Shown: piece after piece, positions 34,930 through 43,676 of the stretch | How positions within the stretch are numbered: position 1 is the stretch's first letter | Layout of the letters: each line of letters begins with the position of its first letter | Origin: Pararoseomonas sp. SCSIO 73927 | GTDB taxonomy: Bacteria > Pseudomonadota > Alphaproteobacteria > Acetobacterales > Acetobacteraceae | Length of the DNA stretch: 64,000 bases | Assembly: GCF_037040815.1 (NCBI RefSeq) | Contig: NZ_CP146232.1 | Location: 3,876,001-3,940,000 of the forward strand | Direction of reading: 5' to 3' | Translations under genes and position numbers: made by a program | The notes under the pieces: model-generated | Database searches by the model: none | What the model was told of the DNA's origin: nothing | What the model saw: only the letters and a program-made list of their open reading frames with translations

Positions 34930-36477
34930 CTACGCTTTCGGGAGGGGGCCGGGGCGCGCGAAGAGGTAGCCCTGCGCCATCTCCACGCCGAGGGAGGCCA
35001 TGACGGCGGCGTGCTCCTCCGTCTCCACCTGTTCCGCGATCACGCGTGCGCCGACGGCGAGGCTGAGATCGACCATGCTGGCGACGAAGGAACGGTCCTT
35101 CTCGCTCCGCAGAGCCGCCTGGACGTAGGCGCCGTCCACCTTCACCCAGTCCACCGCGAAGTTGCGGAGGTAGCGGAACGCGGCGGCGCCGGCGCCGAAA
35201 TCGTCGATGCAGAGGGCGATGCCGCGGTCCCGCAGCATGTCGATGGTGGCACGGGCCTCCGCCTCGTCCTCCACCTCCACGGATTCGGTCAGCTCGACCA
35301 TCAGGCGCGGGACGAGGGCCGTGCGGGCGTCCAGCCGGGCCTCCAGCGCCTGCCGGAAGCGTGGGGACTGCATGGAGAGGCCAGAGACGTTCAGGGCGAT
35401 GCTGGCCCGTGGAGAGAAGCGCAGCGCGTCCAGCACCGTGTCGGCCACGGCGAGGTCCAGTTCCTCCGTCAGCCCCACCGTCTCGGCGCAGCGGACGAAC
35501 TCCTCCACCCCGCCCTCCCGCGGGCGCAGCAGCGCCTCGTGATGGTGGGTTCCGCGCCGCTGCAGGTCCACGATGGGTTGGTAGAGAAGGCTGAAGCGAC
35601 GTTCCGCGATCGCGCGCCGGACCTCGCCCGCGCGCGAGGCGATCTGGCGAAGGGACTCCGTCAGCCCGCCTTCCGGCACGCCCTCCACCCCGTGCCCGGC
35701 GAAGCGGGAAAGGGCGTGGCGCAGGGCGCGCGTGGCCTGGGCCGGGGTCAGCCCCGCCGTGTCCAGGGAGAGGCTGCGGGCCGAGACGTCCCCGGGCAGC
35801 CCGTGCGAGCCGAGCACCGCCTCGATCCGGGCGACGAGGGCGGCGAGGTTCCCGGGCTCGGCCCCCATCACCAGCCCGTAGCGGCCCCGCGCCAGGCGGC
35901 CGGCAAGGCTGCCGCCGGGCTCCGCCAGCAGGGCGGCGTCCAGTGCGCCCTCCACCTCCGGCCGGGCGCCGATGGCCTTCCGCACATCCTGCGGCAGGTC
36001 GATCAGCGCCAGGGTGCCGTGCCCGGCCGCGCCGGCCGCGGCCCGGGTGAAGACCGTGCGCGAGGCCATGCTGGCGGCCTGGGGCGGCGCGGGAAGGGGG
36101 CCGAGGGTGAGGCAGAAACGGCCTCCGGGACCGGCGGGGGCGAGGCCGGCGAGGCAGAAGTTCGGCCGCCGCGGGCCGTTCAGCCGGGTGGCGGTGGGCG
36201 GCAGCCTTCCGCGCGTGGCGAGGATCTGCATGGCCAGGCCGAGCGCGCTCCGCTCCTCCGCCGCGAAGAGGCTTTCCAGCGGGCGGCCGACGAAGGCATC
36301 CGGCGTCTCGCCGAGATGGTGGCGGAAGGCGCCGGCCGCGAAGGTGACGATGCCCTGCGGGTCGGTCTCCACCAGCAGGTCGGCCGCGGCAAAGGCGAAG
36401 GTGACGAAGATGTCCCGTGGGTCCGCCGCCGTCCGGCGAACAGGGCCGGGCGGTGGGGGCGCGCGAAGGGGTTCCAT
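34930..36477 (-). CDS. PAS-(degenerate GGDEF)-EAL cyclic-di-GMP phosphodiesterase
   Basis: A 515-residue cytoplasmic signalling protein. A PAS domain occupies about residues 20-130 (FVTFAFAAADLLVETDPQGIV). The next region looks like a GGDEF domain in which the signature has become ARGRY (RLARGRYGLVMG), so cyclase activity is not expected. The EAL domain starts with HHEALLRP (E314) and keeps the catalytic set: LNVSGLSM (Asn), LMVELTES (Glu), CIDDFGAG (Asp pair), VKVDGAY (Lys) and AEQVETEE (Glu). It should hydrolyse c-di-GMP. ATG 36477 was chosen; the frame is open upstream but runs through ahpC. A GGDEF-EAL protein at 50062 is a second c-di-GMP enzyme. Confidence 0.9.
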   Translation of the reverse strand: MEPLRAPPPPGPVRRTAADPRDIFVTFAFAAADLLVETDPQGIVTFAAGAFRHHLGETPDAFVGRPLESLFAAEERSALGLAMQILATRGRLPPTATRLNGPRRPNFCLAGLAPAGPGGRFCLTLGPLPAPPQAASMASRTVFTRAAAGAAGHGTLALIDLPQDVRKAIGARPEVEGALDAALLAEPGGSLAGRLARGRYGLVMGAEPGNLAALVARIEAVLGSHGLPGDVSARSLSLDTAGLTPAQATRALRHALSRFAGHGVEGVPEGGLTESLRQIASRAGEVRRAIAERRFSLLYQPIVDLQRRGTHHHEALLRPREGGVEEFVRCAETVGLTEELDLAVADTVLDALRFSPRASIALNVSGLSMQSPRFRQALEARLDARTALVPRLMVELTESVEVEDEAEARATIDMLRDRGIALCIDDFGAGAAAFRYLRNFAVDWVKVDGAYVQAALRSEKDRSFVASMVDLSLAVGARVIAEQVETEEHAAVMASLGVEMAQGYLFARPGPLPKA

Positions 36478-36523
36478 ACCGGCAGGTTGGACGGCCCCGC
36501 TGAATCCCGGGTTAAGGCCGCGG

Positions 36524-37075
36524 TCAACGGATCTTGAGCGTCTCCTCGCCTTTCTGCCAGTTGCAGCCGCAGAGCTCGCCGGTGAGGAGGGCGTCCAGCA
36601 CGCGCAGCGTCTCCTGCGGGTTCCGGCCCACGGCGAGGTCGTGGACGGAGACGTGCCGGATGACTCCCTCCGGGTCCACGAGGAAGGTGGCGCGGAGCGG
36701 CACGCCCTCCACCGGGTCGAGGATGCCGCACTCCCGCGACAGGTTGCGCCGGACGTCGGAGAGCATGGCGAAGGGAAGGTTGCGGAGCTCCTGGTGATGC
36801 ACCCGCCAGTGCATGTGCACGAGCTCGCTGTCCAGCGAGACGCCGTAGAGGACGGTGTTGCGCGCCTCGAACTCCCCGGCGAGCCGGGCGAAGCCGAGGA
36901 TCTCCGTCGGGCAGAGAAGGCTGAAGTCCTTCGGCCAGAAGAAGACGAGCTTCCAGCGCCCGGCATCATCGGCGTCGCTCAGCGTGGTGAAGGCGGTCCT
37001 CGGGTCCAGGCCGCGCGGGCCGCCCTCCACCGCCGAGAGCCGGAAGCTGGGAAAGCGGTCGCCGATGGTGAGCAT
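36524..37075 (-). CDS. ahpC: Alkyl hydroperoxide reductase C (mycobacterial AhpC type)
   Basis: Peroxiredoxin of 183 residues. The peroxidatic cysteine is C55 in DFSLLCPTEILGF. The C-terminus ELCGCNWQKGEETLKIR carries C169 and C171, the CxC-NW ending typical of the mycobacterial-type AhpC, whose usual partner is AhpD. No ahpD or ahpF gene is in the window. ATG 37075 matches the family N-terminus (MLTIGDRFPSF). The EAL gene follows on the same strand after 46 bp. Confidence 0.93.
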   Translation of the reverse strand: MLTIGDRFPSFRLSAVEGGPRGLDPRTAFTTLSDADDAGRWKLVFFWPKDFSLLCPTEILGFARLAGEFEARNTVLYGVSLDSELVHMHWRVHHQELRNLPFAMLSDVRRNLSRECGILDPVEGVPLRATFLVDPEGVIRHVSVHDLAVGRNPQETLRVLDALLTGELCGCNWQKGEETLKIR

Positions 37076-37233
37076 TCGGGTCGGGTTCTCCTGGTCGCCC
37101 GGTTGGGACCGAGGGGGAACGGGCCGCGCGACGCGCCGTTTCCCCACGTGCCGAAGTGTGAGCGCGCGGGAACCGCCCTTTGATGCGGGAGAGCGGCCCA
37201 GAATCTCCTGCCGCTCCTGAAGGGGTGACGGGG

Positions 37234-37458
37234 ATGGTCATCGAGGACTGGTACGAGCGGAGGGGCGTTCCGGAGGAGTTGGCGTGGCGGACGGCGCCCA
37301 CCGAGGCGGCGATCGTCCGGGATACCAGCGCGGAGGTGCCGCGCGGCGCCGCGCGCGACGGGACCGGGAGGGAGCGGCGGGAGGCGAGGCTTCGGTTCCG
37401 GGGAACCCCGCGCGGGATGCGCGTCTCCGTCATGGCGGCACGGCCGGGCGCGGCCTGA
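37234..37458 (+). CDS. Small hypothetical protein (doubtful)
   Basis: A possible 74-residue, arginine-rich protein starting at ATG 37234 with GAAGGGG upstream, beginning MVIEDWYERRGVPEELAW. I recognise no family. It lies in a 430-bp gap between ahpC and the FAD oxidoreductase that otherwise shows nothing. The composition is compatible with coding, but also with chance in such G+C-rich DNA. Confidence 0.35.
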   Translation: MVIEDWYERRGVPEELAWRTAPTEAAIVRDTSAEVPRGAARDGTGRERREARLRFRGTPRGMRVSVMAARPGAA

Positions 37459-37505
37459 CGGGATTCAGGCTGGCCGGGCGAAGCTGACGGGCCGCGGTGC
37501 GGCGT

Positions 37506-38825
37506 TCACGCGGCCATCCGGTCCACCCTGTCGCGTAGCCGGTACCAGCCCCCGACGAGTGGCAGGAACCAGGGGCGGCCGGAGTAGCCGGGGGCGGTGG
37601 GGAAGGGCAGGTCGGCCAGGGCGAAGGGCTGGTTTTCCGCCCCGGCGATCCGCAGCGCTGCCCGGTGCCCGAGCCAGCTCGCCATGGCGACGCCGGAGCC
37701 CTGGCAGCCCGCGGCGTAGTGGATGCCCTCCTGCGTGCCGATGTGCGGCAGGAAGTCGAAGGTGAAGGCGACGTTGCCCGTCCAGGCGTGTGTGATGCGG
37801 GTCTTGGCCAGTTCCGGGAAGACGGCGGTCATGAAGCCGTGCAGCACGGGGGCCGCCTTCTCCGGTGTGGTCGGGCCGAAGGAGGCGCGGCCGCCCCAGA
37901 GCACGCGCTTTCCGTCCGGCGAAGGGCGGAAGTAGTTCAGCACGCGCTTGGTGTCGCTGATCATCCGGCGGCCGGGGAAGAGGCGGTCGATCGTCTCGGC
38001 GGGCAGTTCCCCCGTGGCGATGGTGTAGGAGCCGACGGGGATCAAGCGGCGGGCCAGCCAGGGCATGGCGCTTCCGCCCGAGGCATCGCGGCTGTAGCCG
38101 TTGGTGGTGACGAGGACGGCATCGGTGCGCAGCGCGCCGCGCGAGGTCTTCAGCACGAAGCCGCCGCCCTCCTGCGCGATGCCCTGCACGCGGGTGGAAT
38201 CGACGAGCGCGGCGCCGGCCTTCGCGGCGGCCCCGGCGAGGCCGCGCGCGTACTTGCCGGGGTGCAGGCTGCCCGTGGCCGCGGCGAGCATGCCGCCATG
38301 GTAGTGGTCGCTGCCCAGCGCCTCGTGCTGGCGTTCCCGCGGCAGCATGGAGGCGGGAAGGCCGGTCGCGCGCTCGATGAAGGCCACCTTGGCGGCCTGG
38401 GCGCGGTGGTGGGCGGGGGTCCAGGCGGCGGCGAAGCGGCCGCAGCGTGTGTAATCGCAGTCGATCGCCTCCCGCGCGATCAGCTCCTCGATGAAAGGGA
38501 AGGAGGCGGCGGCATCGCGCGCGATGGCGGCGGCGCGATCGGTCCCGTGCGCGCGCTCCAGCTCGCCAGAGGCCAGCTTGAGGCCGCCCGAGACCATGCC
38601 GCCGTTGCGGGAGGAGGCGCCCCAGCCGATCCGCTCCGCGTCCAGCACTACGGGGCGGTGGCCGAGGCGGGCGAGGGTGAGGGCGGCGGAGAGGCCGGCG
38701 TAGCCGCCCCCGACCACCGCGACCTGCGCGCGATCCGGCAGATCGGCCGGGCGCGGCGCGGGCTCGGCGGCCTCCCACCACCAGGGGGTGGTCCGGGAGC
38801 CGTCGGCGAGGAGAGGATGGCTCAT
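37506..38825 (-). CDS. FAD-dependent amine/amino-acid oxidoreductase (DadA/PuuB-like)
   Basis: Flavin enzyme of 439 residues, DAO superfamily. The N-terminal VAVVGGGYAGLSAALTLARLG binds the FAD ADP part. GWGASSRNGGMVSGG is the second conserved motif, typical of gamma-glutamylputrescine oxidase and related enzymes. The C-terminus has TGNVAFTFDFLPHIG and YAAGCQGSGVAMASWLGH. It would oxidise an amine to an aldehyde or keto product. It is divergent, with a 110-bp shared promoter region, from an operon encoding a PotABCD-like importer and a gamma-glutamyltransferase. A substrate of the polyamine or gamma-glutamyl-amine type is plausible but unproven. Confidence 0.9.
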   Translation of the reverse strand: MSHPLLADGSRTTPWWWEAAEPAPRPADLPDRAQVAVVGGGYAGLSAALTLARLGHRPVVLDAERIGWGASSRNGGMVSGGLKLASGELERAHGTDRAAAIARDAAASFPFIEELIAREAIDCDYTRCGRFAAAWTPAHHRAQAAKVAFIERATGLPASMLPRERQHEALGSDHYHGGMLAAATGSLHPGKYARGLAGAAAKAGAALVDSTRVQGIAQEGGGFVLKTSRGALRTDAVLVTTNGYSRDASGGSAMPWLARRLIPVGSYTIATGELPAETIDRLFPGRRMISDTKRVLNYFRPSPDGKRVLWGGRASFGPTTPEKAAPVLHGFMTAVFPELAKTRITHAWTGNVAFTFDFLPHIGTQEGIHYAAGCQGSGVAMASWLGHRAALRIAGAENQPFALADLPFPTAPGYSGRPWFLPLVGGWYRLRDRVDRMAA

Positions 38826-38935
38826 TGCGTCGGCGCCCCGGCTGGTATCAAACTTGCTGAGAAGCTTCCCAGGCGACGATGAGGGTCGCGCCGCATCGTC
38901 GTTCCGGCAAGCCCGGGGCAGAGGGGGAGAGAGGC

Positions 38936-40048
38936 ATGTCTCAGAGCTTCCACGAGGACTGCGCCGAGCTGGCGCGGCGCGCGGCCGAACGCGGGGTGCT
39001 GCCGCGGCGCGGGGCGCTGAAGGCACTCGGCGCCCTCGGCCTGCTGCCCGCGACCGGCGGAGCGGCGCGGGCGCAGGCGGCAAAGGAGTTGGTGATCTGC
39101 AACTGGGGCGGGCTCGCCAACGAGGGCTTCTCCCGCAACTACGGCGCGCCCTTCGAGGCGGCGAATCCCGGCTTTAAAGTCGCGATGAACAGCACCGGCC
39201 CCTCGGCCGGGCGGATCAAGAGCATGGTGGACAGCCGGGCCGTCACCTGGGACCTGTGCGACAGCTCCGCCTCCGCCTCCCGCGTGCTGGGGAAGGACAA
39301 CCTGGTCTCCAGGATCGACTACAACGTCGTGAAAAAGAGCGACGTGATCTCGGAGGCCTTCGCGCTGGAGTACGGGGCGGCGCCCTACTCCTTCTCCTCC
39401 GTGCTGGCCTATGACAGCGCGAAGTTCCCCAATGGCGGGCCGCAGAACTGGGCGGACTTCTTCGACACCCGCAGGTTCCCGGGCACGCGGCTGCTGCGGC
39501 GCGACGCGCTCGCGGTGCTGGATGCCGCGCAGATAGCGCTGGGGAAGGATCCGGCGAGGCTCTATCCGCTGGATGCGCGCGCCTGCCTGGCGAAGATCCG
39601 GGATATCCGGCGCAACGCCGTGTTCTGGAACAACGGCTCGGAGAGCGAGCAGTTCCTGCGCACGGGCGAGGCGACGATGGGCATCATATGGCACACGCGT
39701 GCGAAGGTGCTGGAGGACGAATCGAAGGGCCGGATCAAGTTCACCTGGAACCAGGGGCTGCTGCAGGCCGGGATCTTCGTGATCCCGCGCGGCAACCCGG
39801 GCGGGGCGGACGCGCAGCGGCTTCTGGCGAGCATGCTGGCGAACCCGGAGCCGCAGGTGGAGCTGCTGAAGCTGCTGGGCAACGGCCCGACCAACCCGCG
39901 CGCGGCGGCGCTGGTGCCGCAGGAGTTCAAGCGCTTCAACCCGACCGACCCGGCGAACGCCGCGCAGCAGGTGACGCTGGACGGCAACTGGTGGGGTGAC
40001 AACTACACCGAGCTGAACCAAGAGGTGATCGACATCATCACGGGTTGA
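38936..40048 (+). CDS. ABC transporter solute-binding protein (PotD-like)
   Basis: Periplasmic receptor of the spermidine/putrescine-type ABC family, 370 residues. A twin-arginine-like signal (GVLPRRGALKALGALGLLPA, cleavage near ARAQ) precedes the mature protein, which begins KELVICNWGGLANEGFSRN. Family features include VTWDLCDSSASAS, FPGTRLLRRDALAVLDAAQI and the C-terminal NPTDPANAAQQVTLDGNWW. ATG 38936 has a GAGGGGGAGAGAGG Shine-Dalgarno region. It is the first gene of a seven-gene operon that ends with gamma-glutamyltransferase. Confidence 0.92.
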   Translation: MSQSFHEDCAELARRAAERGVLPRRGALKALGALGLLPATGGAARAQAAKELVICNWGGLANEGFSRNYGAPFEAANPGFKVAMNSTGPSAGRIKSMVDSRAVTWDLCDSSASASRVLGKDNLVSRIDYNVVKKSDVISEAFALEYGAAPYSFSSVLAYDSAKFPNGGPQNWADFFDTRRFPGTRLLRRDALAVLDAAQIALGKDPARLYPLDARACLAKIRDIRRNAVFWNNGSESEQFLRTGEATMGIIWHTRAKVLEDESKGRIKFTWNQGLLQAGIFVIPRGNPGGADAQRLLASMLANPEPQVELLKLLGNGPTNPRAAALVPQEFKRFNPTDPANAAQQVTLDGNWWGDNYTELNQEVIDIITG

Positions 40049-40051
40049 TCC

Positions 40052-40984
40052 ATGCTTGTCGTGAAGGCTCCGGGCACGCGCTACATGAAGCAGTGGTGCG
40101 ACAACCTGGCCCATTTCGTGCCCGGTCTCGAGGTCCGGCCAGGAACCGAGGAGTTCGCGCCGGAGAAGGTGCGCTACGCCGTGACCTGGGAACCGCCGCT
40201 GGGCTGGCTGGCGAGCCTGCCGAACCTGGAGATGGTCGTCTCCATCGGGGCGGGGGTGGACCACATCACGCGCGACCCGAACTGGCCGCGGCACCTGCCG
40301 CTGGTGCGGATGGGGGGCGCGGAGATCGGGCAGCGCATGGGCGAGTACGTGGCCTGGGCCTGCCTGCACCTGCTGCGCCTCGGCCGCACCTACGCCGTGC
40401 AGCAGGCGGAGGCGCGCTGGCACTACGTGAACACGGAGTCCACGGCGGAGGACCTGACGGTCGGCATCATGGGCATGGGCACGCTCGGCGCGCAGGTCGT
40501 GCCGATGCTGCGGGCGCTGGGCTACTCCGTCGTCGGCTGGTCGCGCGGCCGCAAGCAGGTGGCGGGCGCCGAGAGCTTCGCGGGGCCGGAGGAGTTCGAC
40601 GCCTTCCTCCGCCGCAGCAACGTGCTGGTCTGCCTGCTACCCTCCACGCCGGAGACGACGGGGATCATCGATGCGGACCTGCTGGGGAAGCTGCCGGAGG
40701 GCGCGGCGGTGGTGAATGCCGGGCGCGGGCCGCATCTGGTGGTGCCGGACCTGATCGCGGCGCTGGATTCCGGCCATCTCTCCGGCGCGGTGCTGGACGT
40801 GTTCGAGCCGGAGCCGCTGGCGGCCGACAGCCCGCTCTGGGCGCATCCGAAGGTGACGGTCACGCCGCACGTGGCAAGCGTGTCGCGCGTGCGGGAACGG
40901 GCGCAGTTCGTGGCCGACGTGATCGCGGCGTTCGAGGCGGGGCGGCCGGTGCCGAACCTCTTCGATCCCGTGCGGGGGTACTGA
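40052..40984 (+). CDS. D-2-hydroxyacid dehydrogenase (GhrA-like)
   Basis: NAD(P)-dependent reductase of 310 residues that would interconvert a 2-ketoacid and a D-2-hydroxyacid. The Rossmann motif GIMGMGTLGAQV, the catalytic Arg in VVNAGRGPHLV, the Glu in DVFEPEPL and the His in VTPHVASVS are all in place. The nearest branch is glyoxylate/hydroxypyruvate reductase A. It begins 3 bp after the binding-protein gene and 2 bp before the aldolase, so it clearly belongs to the operon. Confidence 0.93.
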   Translation: MLVVKAPGTRYMKQWCDNLAHFVPGLEVRPGTEEFAPEKVRYAVTWEPPLGWLASLPNLEMVVSIGAGVDHITRDPNWPRHLPLVRMGGAEIGQRMGEYVAWACLHLLRLGRTYAVQQAEARWHYVNTESTAEDLTVGIMGMGTLGAQVVPMLRALGYSVVGWSRGRKQVAGAESFAGPEEFDAFLRRSNVLVCLLPSTPETTGIIDADLLGKLPEGAAVVNAGRGPHLVVPDLIAALDSGHLSGAVLDVFEPEPLAADSPLWAHPKVTVTPHVASVSRVRERAQFVADVIAAFEAGRPVPNLFDPVRGY

Positions 40985-40986
40985 GA

Positions 40987-41757
40987 ATGCCGCTTCCCCC
41001 GCCGCCGGTGCGGCCCGATCCGAATCACGTCCCGACCGAGGCGGAGCTGCGCCGCGACCTGGCCTGCGCCTACCGCCTGATCGCGCATTTCGGGATGACG
41101 GACCTCGTCTACACGCATCTCTCGGTGCGCGTTCCCGGCGAGGGGCACCGCTTCCTCGTCAATCCCTACGGCCTGCTCTTCGAGGAGATCACGGCCTCCT
41201 CCCTCGTGCTGGTGGATGCGGAAGGAGCGCCGGCGCAGGAGACGAGCTGGCCGGTGAACCCGGCGGGCTTCGTCATCCACTCCGCTCTGCACATGGGCGC
41301 GCCGGGCGCGCACTGCGTGATGCACACGCACACGCTGGCGGGCATGGCGGTGGCCGCGCAGAAGGGCGGGCTGCTCCCGCTCAACCAGATCAGCACGGAG
41401 TTCCACGACCGCGTGGCCTTCCACGACTACGAGGGCGTGGCGGCGGACGACAACCTCGGCGAGCGCGAGCGGCTGGTGCGGGACATGGGCGACAAGCCGG
41501 CCATGGTGCTGCGCCACCACGGGCTGCTGACCGTGGGGCGGACCGTGGCCGAGGCCTTCTACTGGATGTACTACCTGGAGCAGTCCTGCCGCATCCAGGT
41601 CGCGGCCCAGTCCTCCGGCGCTGAACTGGACATCCCCCCGGAGGATGTGGTGCTGCGCGCGCGGGAGCAGGGTGGGAACAGCCCGGTGAAGGGCTGGCTC
41701 GTCTGGCAGGCGCTGCGGCGGAAGATGGACCGCGAGCAGCCGGACTACATGGCGTGA
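40987..41757 (+). CDS. Class II aldolase/adducin-family protein
   Basis: Metal-dependent aldolase-fold protein of 256 residues. The zinc ligands lie in MHTHTLAGMAV (two His) and LRHHGLLTVG (third His), with a glutamate in ISTEFHD near the middle. FGMTDLVYTHLSVRVPGEGH matches the family N-terminus. The substrate is unknown; the operon suggests a product of the imported amine. The stop overlaps the GTG start of the ATPase gene (GTGA). The same frame is open far upstream through the 2-hydroxyacid dehydrogenase gene, but that is an antisense-style artefact of the base composition. Confidence 0.93.
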   Translation: MPLPPPPVRPDPNHVPTEAELRRDLACAYRLIAHFGMTDLVYTHLSVRVPGEGHRFLVNPYGLLFEEITASSLVLVDAEGAPAQETSWPVNPAGFVIHSALHMGAPGAHCVMHTHTLAGMAVAAQKGGLLPLNQISTEFHDRVAFHDYEGVAADDNLGERERLVRDMGDKPAMVLRHHGLLTVGRTVAEAFYWMYYLEQSCRIQVAAQSSGAELDIPPEDVVLRAREQGGNSPVKGWLVWQALRRKMDREQPDYMA

Positions 41758-42833
41758 GCGCCGCCGCTGGGCACGCGCTCTCGCTCCAGGGAGTCGGGAA
41801 GCGCTACGGCGATTTCGTGGCGGTTCACGACGCCTCGCTGGAGGTGGCGAGCGGAGAGTTCCTGACGCTGCTCGGGCCATCGGGATCGGGGAAGACCACG
41901 ATCCTGATGATGGTCGCGGGCTTCGTGGAGCCGAGCGCGGGGCGCATCCTGCTGGATGGGCGCGACATCACCGCCCTGCCGCCGGAGCGGCGTGAGTTCG
42001 GCATGGTGTTCCAGGGCTACGCGCTGTTCCCGCACATGACTGTGGCGGAGAACGTGGCCTTCCCGCTGCGGGTGCGCGGGCTCGGCCGGGCGGAGCGGGA
42101 CGCGAAGGTGCGGGCGGCGCTGGACCTCGTGCAGCTCGTGAGATTCGCGGAGAGAAAGCCCTCGCAGCTCTCCGGCGGGCAGCAGCAGCGCGTGGCGCTG
42201 GCGCGTGCGCTGGTTTTCGACCCGGCGCTGCTGCTGCTGGACGAGCCGCTCTCCGCTCTCGACAAGAAGCTGCGCGCGGAGCTGCAGGAGGAGCTGAAGG
42301 CGCTGCACCGGCGGGTGGGGCGCACTTTCATCAACGTGACGCACGACCAGGAGGAGGCGCTGAGCCTCTCCGACCGGATCGCGATCCTGAACCACGGCAA
42401 CCTCGTGCAGGTCGGCACGCCGGAGGCGCTGTACGAGCGGCCGGCGACGCGCTTCGTGGCGGACTTCCTGGGCAAGTCCAACTTCATCGAGGGCGAGGCG
42501 GAGGCGGATGCGGGCGGCATCGCCCTGCGGCGCGGCGGCGCGCGCGTGCTGGCGCGCGGCTTGGCCAGCGGGCGCGCCGTGCTGTCCCTGCGGCCGGAGA
42601 AGATAGCGCTGCTGCCAGAGGGCGGCGCGGAGGACAACGTGGTGGAGGGGCGGATCGCCTCCTGGTCCTATCTCGGCACGGGGTACGGGCTGGTGGTGGA
42701 GACGCCGGATCTCGGGCCGATCCGGGTGCACCTGCCGGCCTGGCGCGCGGCCGTGGCGCCGGCGGAGGGCCTGCCCGTGCGGCTGGGCTTCTCGCGCGAC
42801 GCCGCCGTGGCCGTGACGGAAGACGCGGCTTGA
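41754..42833 (+). CDS. ABC transporter ATP-binding protein (PotA-like)
   Basis: ATPase of the polyamine-type importer, 359 residues. Walker A GPSGSGKTT, Q-loop VFQGYALFPHMT, signature LSGGQQQRVALARAL, Walker B LLLLDEPLSALD and H-loop NVTHDQEEA are all intact. A C-terminal TOBE-like regulatory domain follows from about residue 260. It starts at GTG 41754 inside the aldolase stop codon and ends overlapping the first permease gene (TTGA). Confidence 0.97.
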   Translation: MSAAAGHALSLQGVGKRYGDFVAVHDASLEVASGEFLTLLGPSGSGKTTILMMVAGFVEPSAGRILLDGRDITALPPERREFGMVFQGYALFPHMTVAENVAFPLRVRGLGRAERDAKVRAALDLVQLVRFAERKPSQLSGGQQQRVALARALVFDPALLLLDEPLSALDKKLRAELQEELKALHRRVGRTFINVTHDQEEALSLSDRIAILNHGNLVQVGTPEALYERPATRFVADFLGKSNFIEGEAEADAGGIALRRGGARVLARGLASGRAVLSLRPEKIALLPEGGAEDNVVEGRIASWSYLGTGYGLVVETPDLGPIRVHLPAWRAAVAPAEGLPVRLGFSRDAAVAVTEDAA

Positions 42834-43675
42834 GCCCCAGGGGCCGCGCTGCGCTGGGCTGGTGGGCGCTGATCCTCCCCGCCTTCCTGCTGCTGACCGC
42901 CTTCTACCTGGCGCCGATCCTTCAGGTGCTGGCGATCAGCGTGACGGAGCCGCGGCCCGGCCTCGGCAATTACGAGCGGCTGTTCACGAGCGAGAGCGTG
43001 CAGCGCGTGATCGTCACCACCCTGCGGATCGGGGTGGTGACGACCACGATCGCGCTTCTGCTGGGCTACGTGCTGGCCTACCGCGTGGCGATGGCCGGAC
43101 CGCGCGCGCAGCGCTGGTGGCTGCTGGCGGTGCTGGTGCCGCTCTGGATCTCCGTGCTGGTGCGGGCCTTCGCCTGGGTGACACTGCTGCGCCGGCAGGG
43201 GCTGGTGAATGAGGGGCTGCTGGCGGCGGGAGTGATCCAGGAACCGCTCGCCCTGGTGTGGAACGAGTTCGGCATCGTCGTGGGGATGGTGCACTACATG
43301 GTGCCCTACGCGGTGCTGCCGATGCTCTCCGCGATGCGGGAGATCGATCCGCGCGTGCTGGCGGCGGCGCGGGGGCTCGGCGCCTCCCGCGGGGCGGCCT
43401 TCCTGCGGGTGTTCCTGCCGCTTTCCCTGCCCGGCGTGATCGCGGCGGGGGTGCTGGTCTTCATCTTCAGCCTCGGCTTCTACATCACCCCCGCCCTGCT
43501 CGGCGGCGGCAAGACGCTGATGGTGGCGGAGTGGATCAAGCTGCAGATCCTGGACCTGATCCGCTGGGGGCTGGGCGCGATGATGGCGACGGTGCTGGTG
43601 GTGGCGATCCTGGCGACGCTGGCCGTCTTCTCCCGGCTGGTGAACCTGCGGCGGCTCTTCGGGGCGGGGGGTTAG
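42830..43675 (+). CDS. ABC transporter permease (PotB-like)
   Basis: Membrane subunit of 281 residues with six helices, beginning WWALILPAFLLLTAFYLAP. The EAA-type coupling loop is AARGLGASRGAAFLRVFLPL. It starts at TTG 42830 inside the ATPase stop codon, a rare start imposed by the overlap. The second permease follows after one base. Confidence 0.93.
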   Translation: MSPRGRAALGWWALILPAFLLLTAFYLAPILQVLAISVTEPRPGLGNYERLFTSESVQRVIVTTLRIGVVTTTIALLLGYVLAYRVAMAGPRAQRWWLLAVLVPLWISVLVRAFAWVTLLRRQGLVNEGLLAAGVIQEPLALVWNEFGIVVGMVHYMVPYAVLPMLSAMREIDPRVLAAARGLGASRGAAFLRVFLPLSLPGVIAAGVLVFIFSLGFYITPALLGGGKTLMVAEWIKLQILDLIRWGLGAMMATVLVVAILATLAVFSRLVNLRRLFGAGG

Positions 43676-43676
43676 G

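Noticed and set aside
38841..38868. Imperfect inverted repeat AAACTT/AAGCTT in the divergent promoter of the amine-oxidase and importer genes
   Set aside because: Only six-base arms with one mismatch; not distinguishable from chance.
40045..41757. Apparent long fusion protein ending in the class II aldolase
   Set aside because: The first 314 codons are out of frame with the intact 2-hydroxyacid dehydrogenase. The aldolase family starts at ATG 40987.
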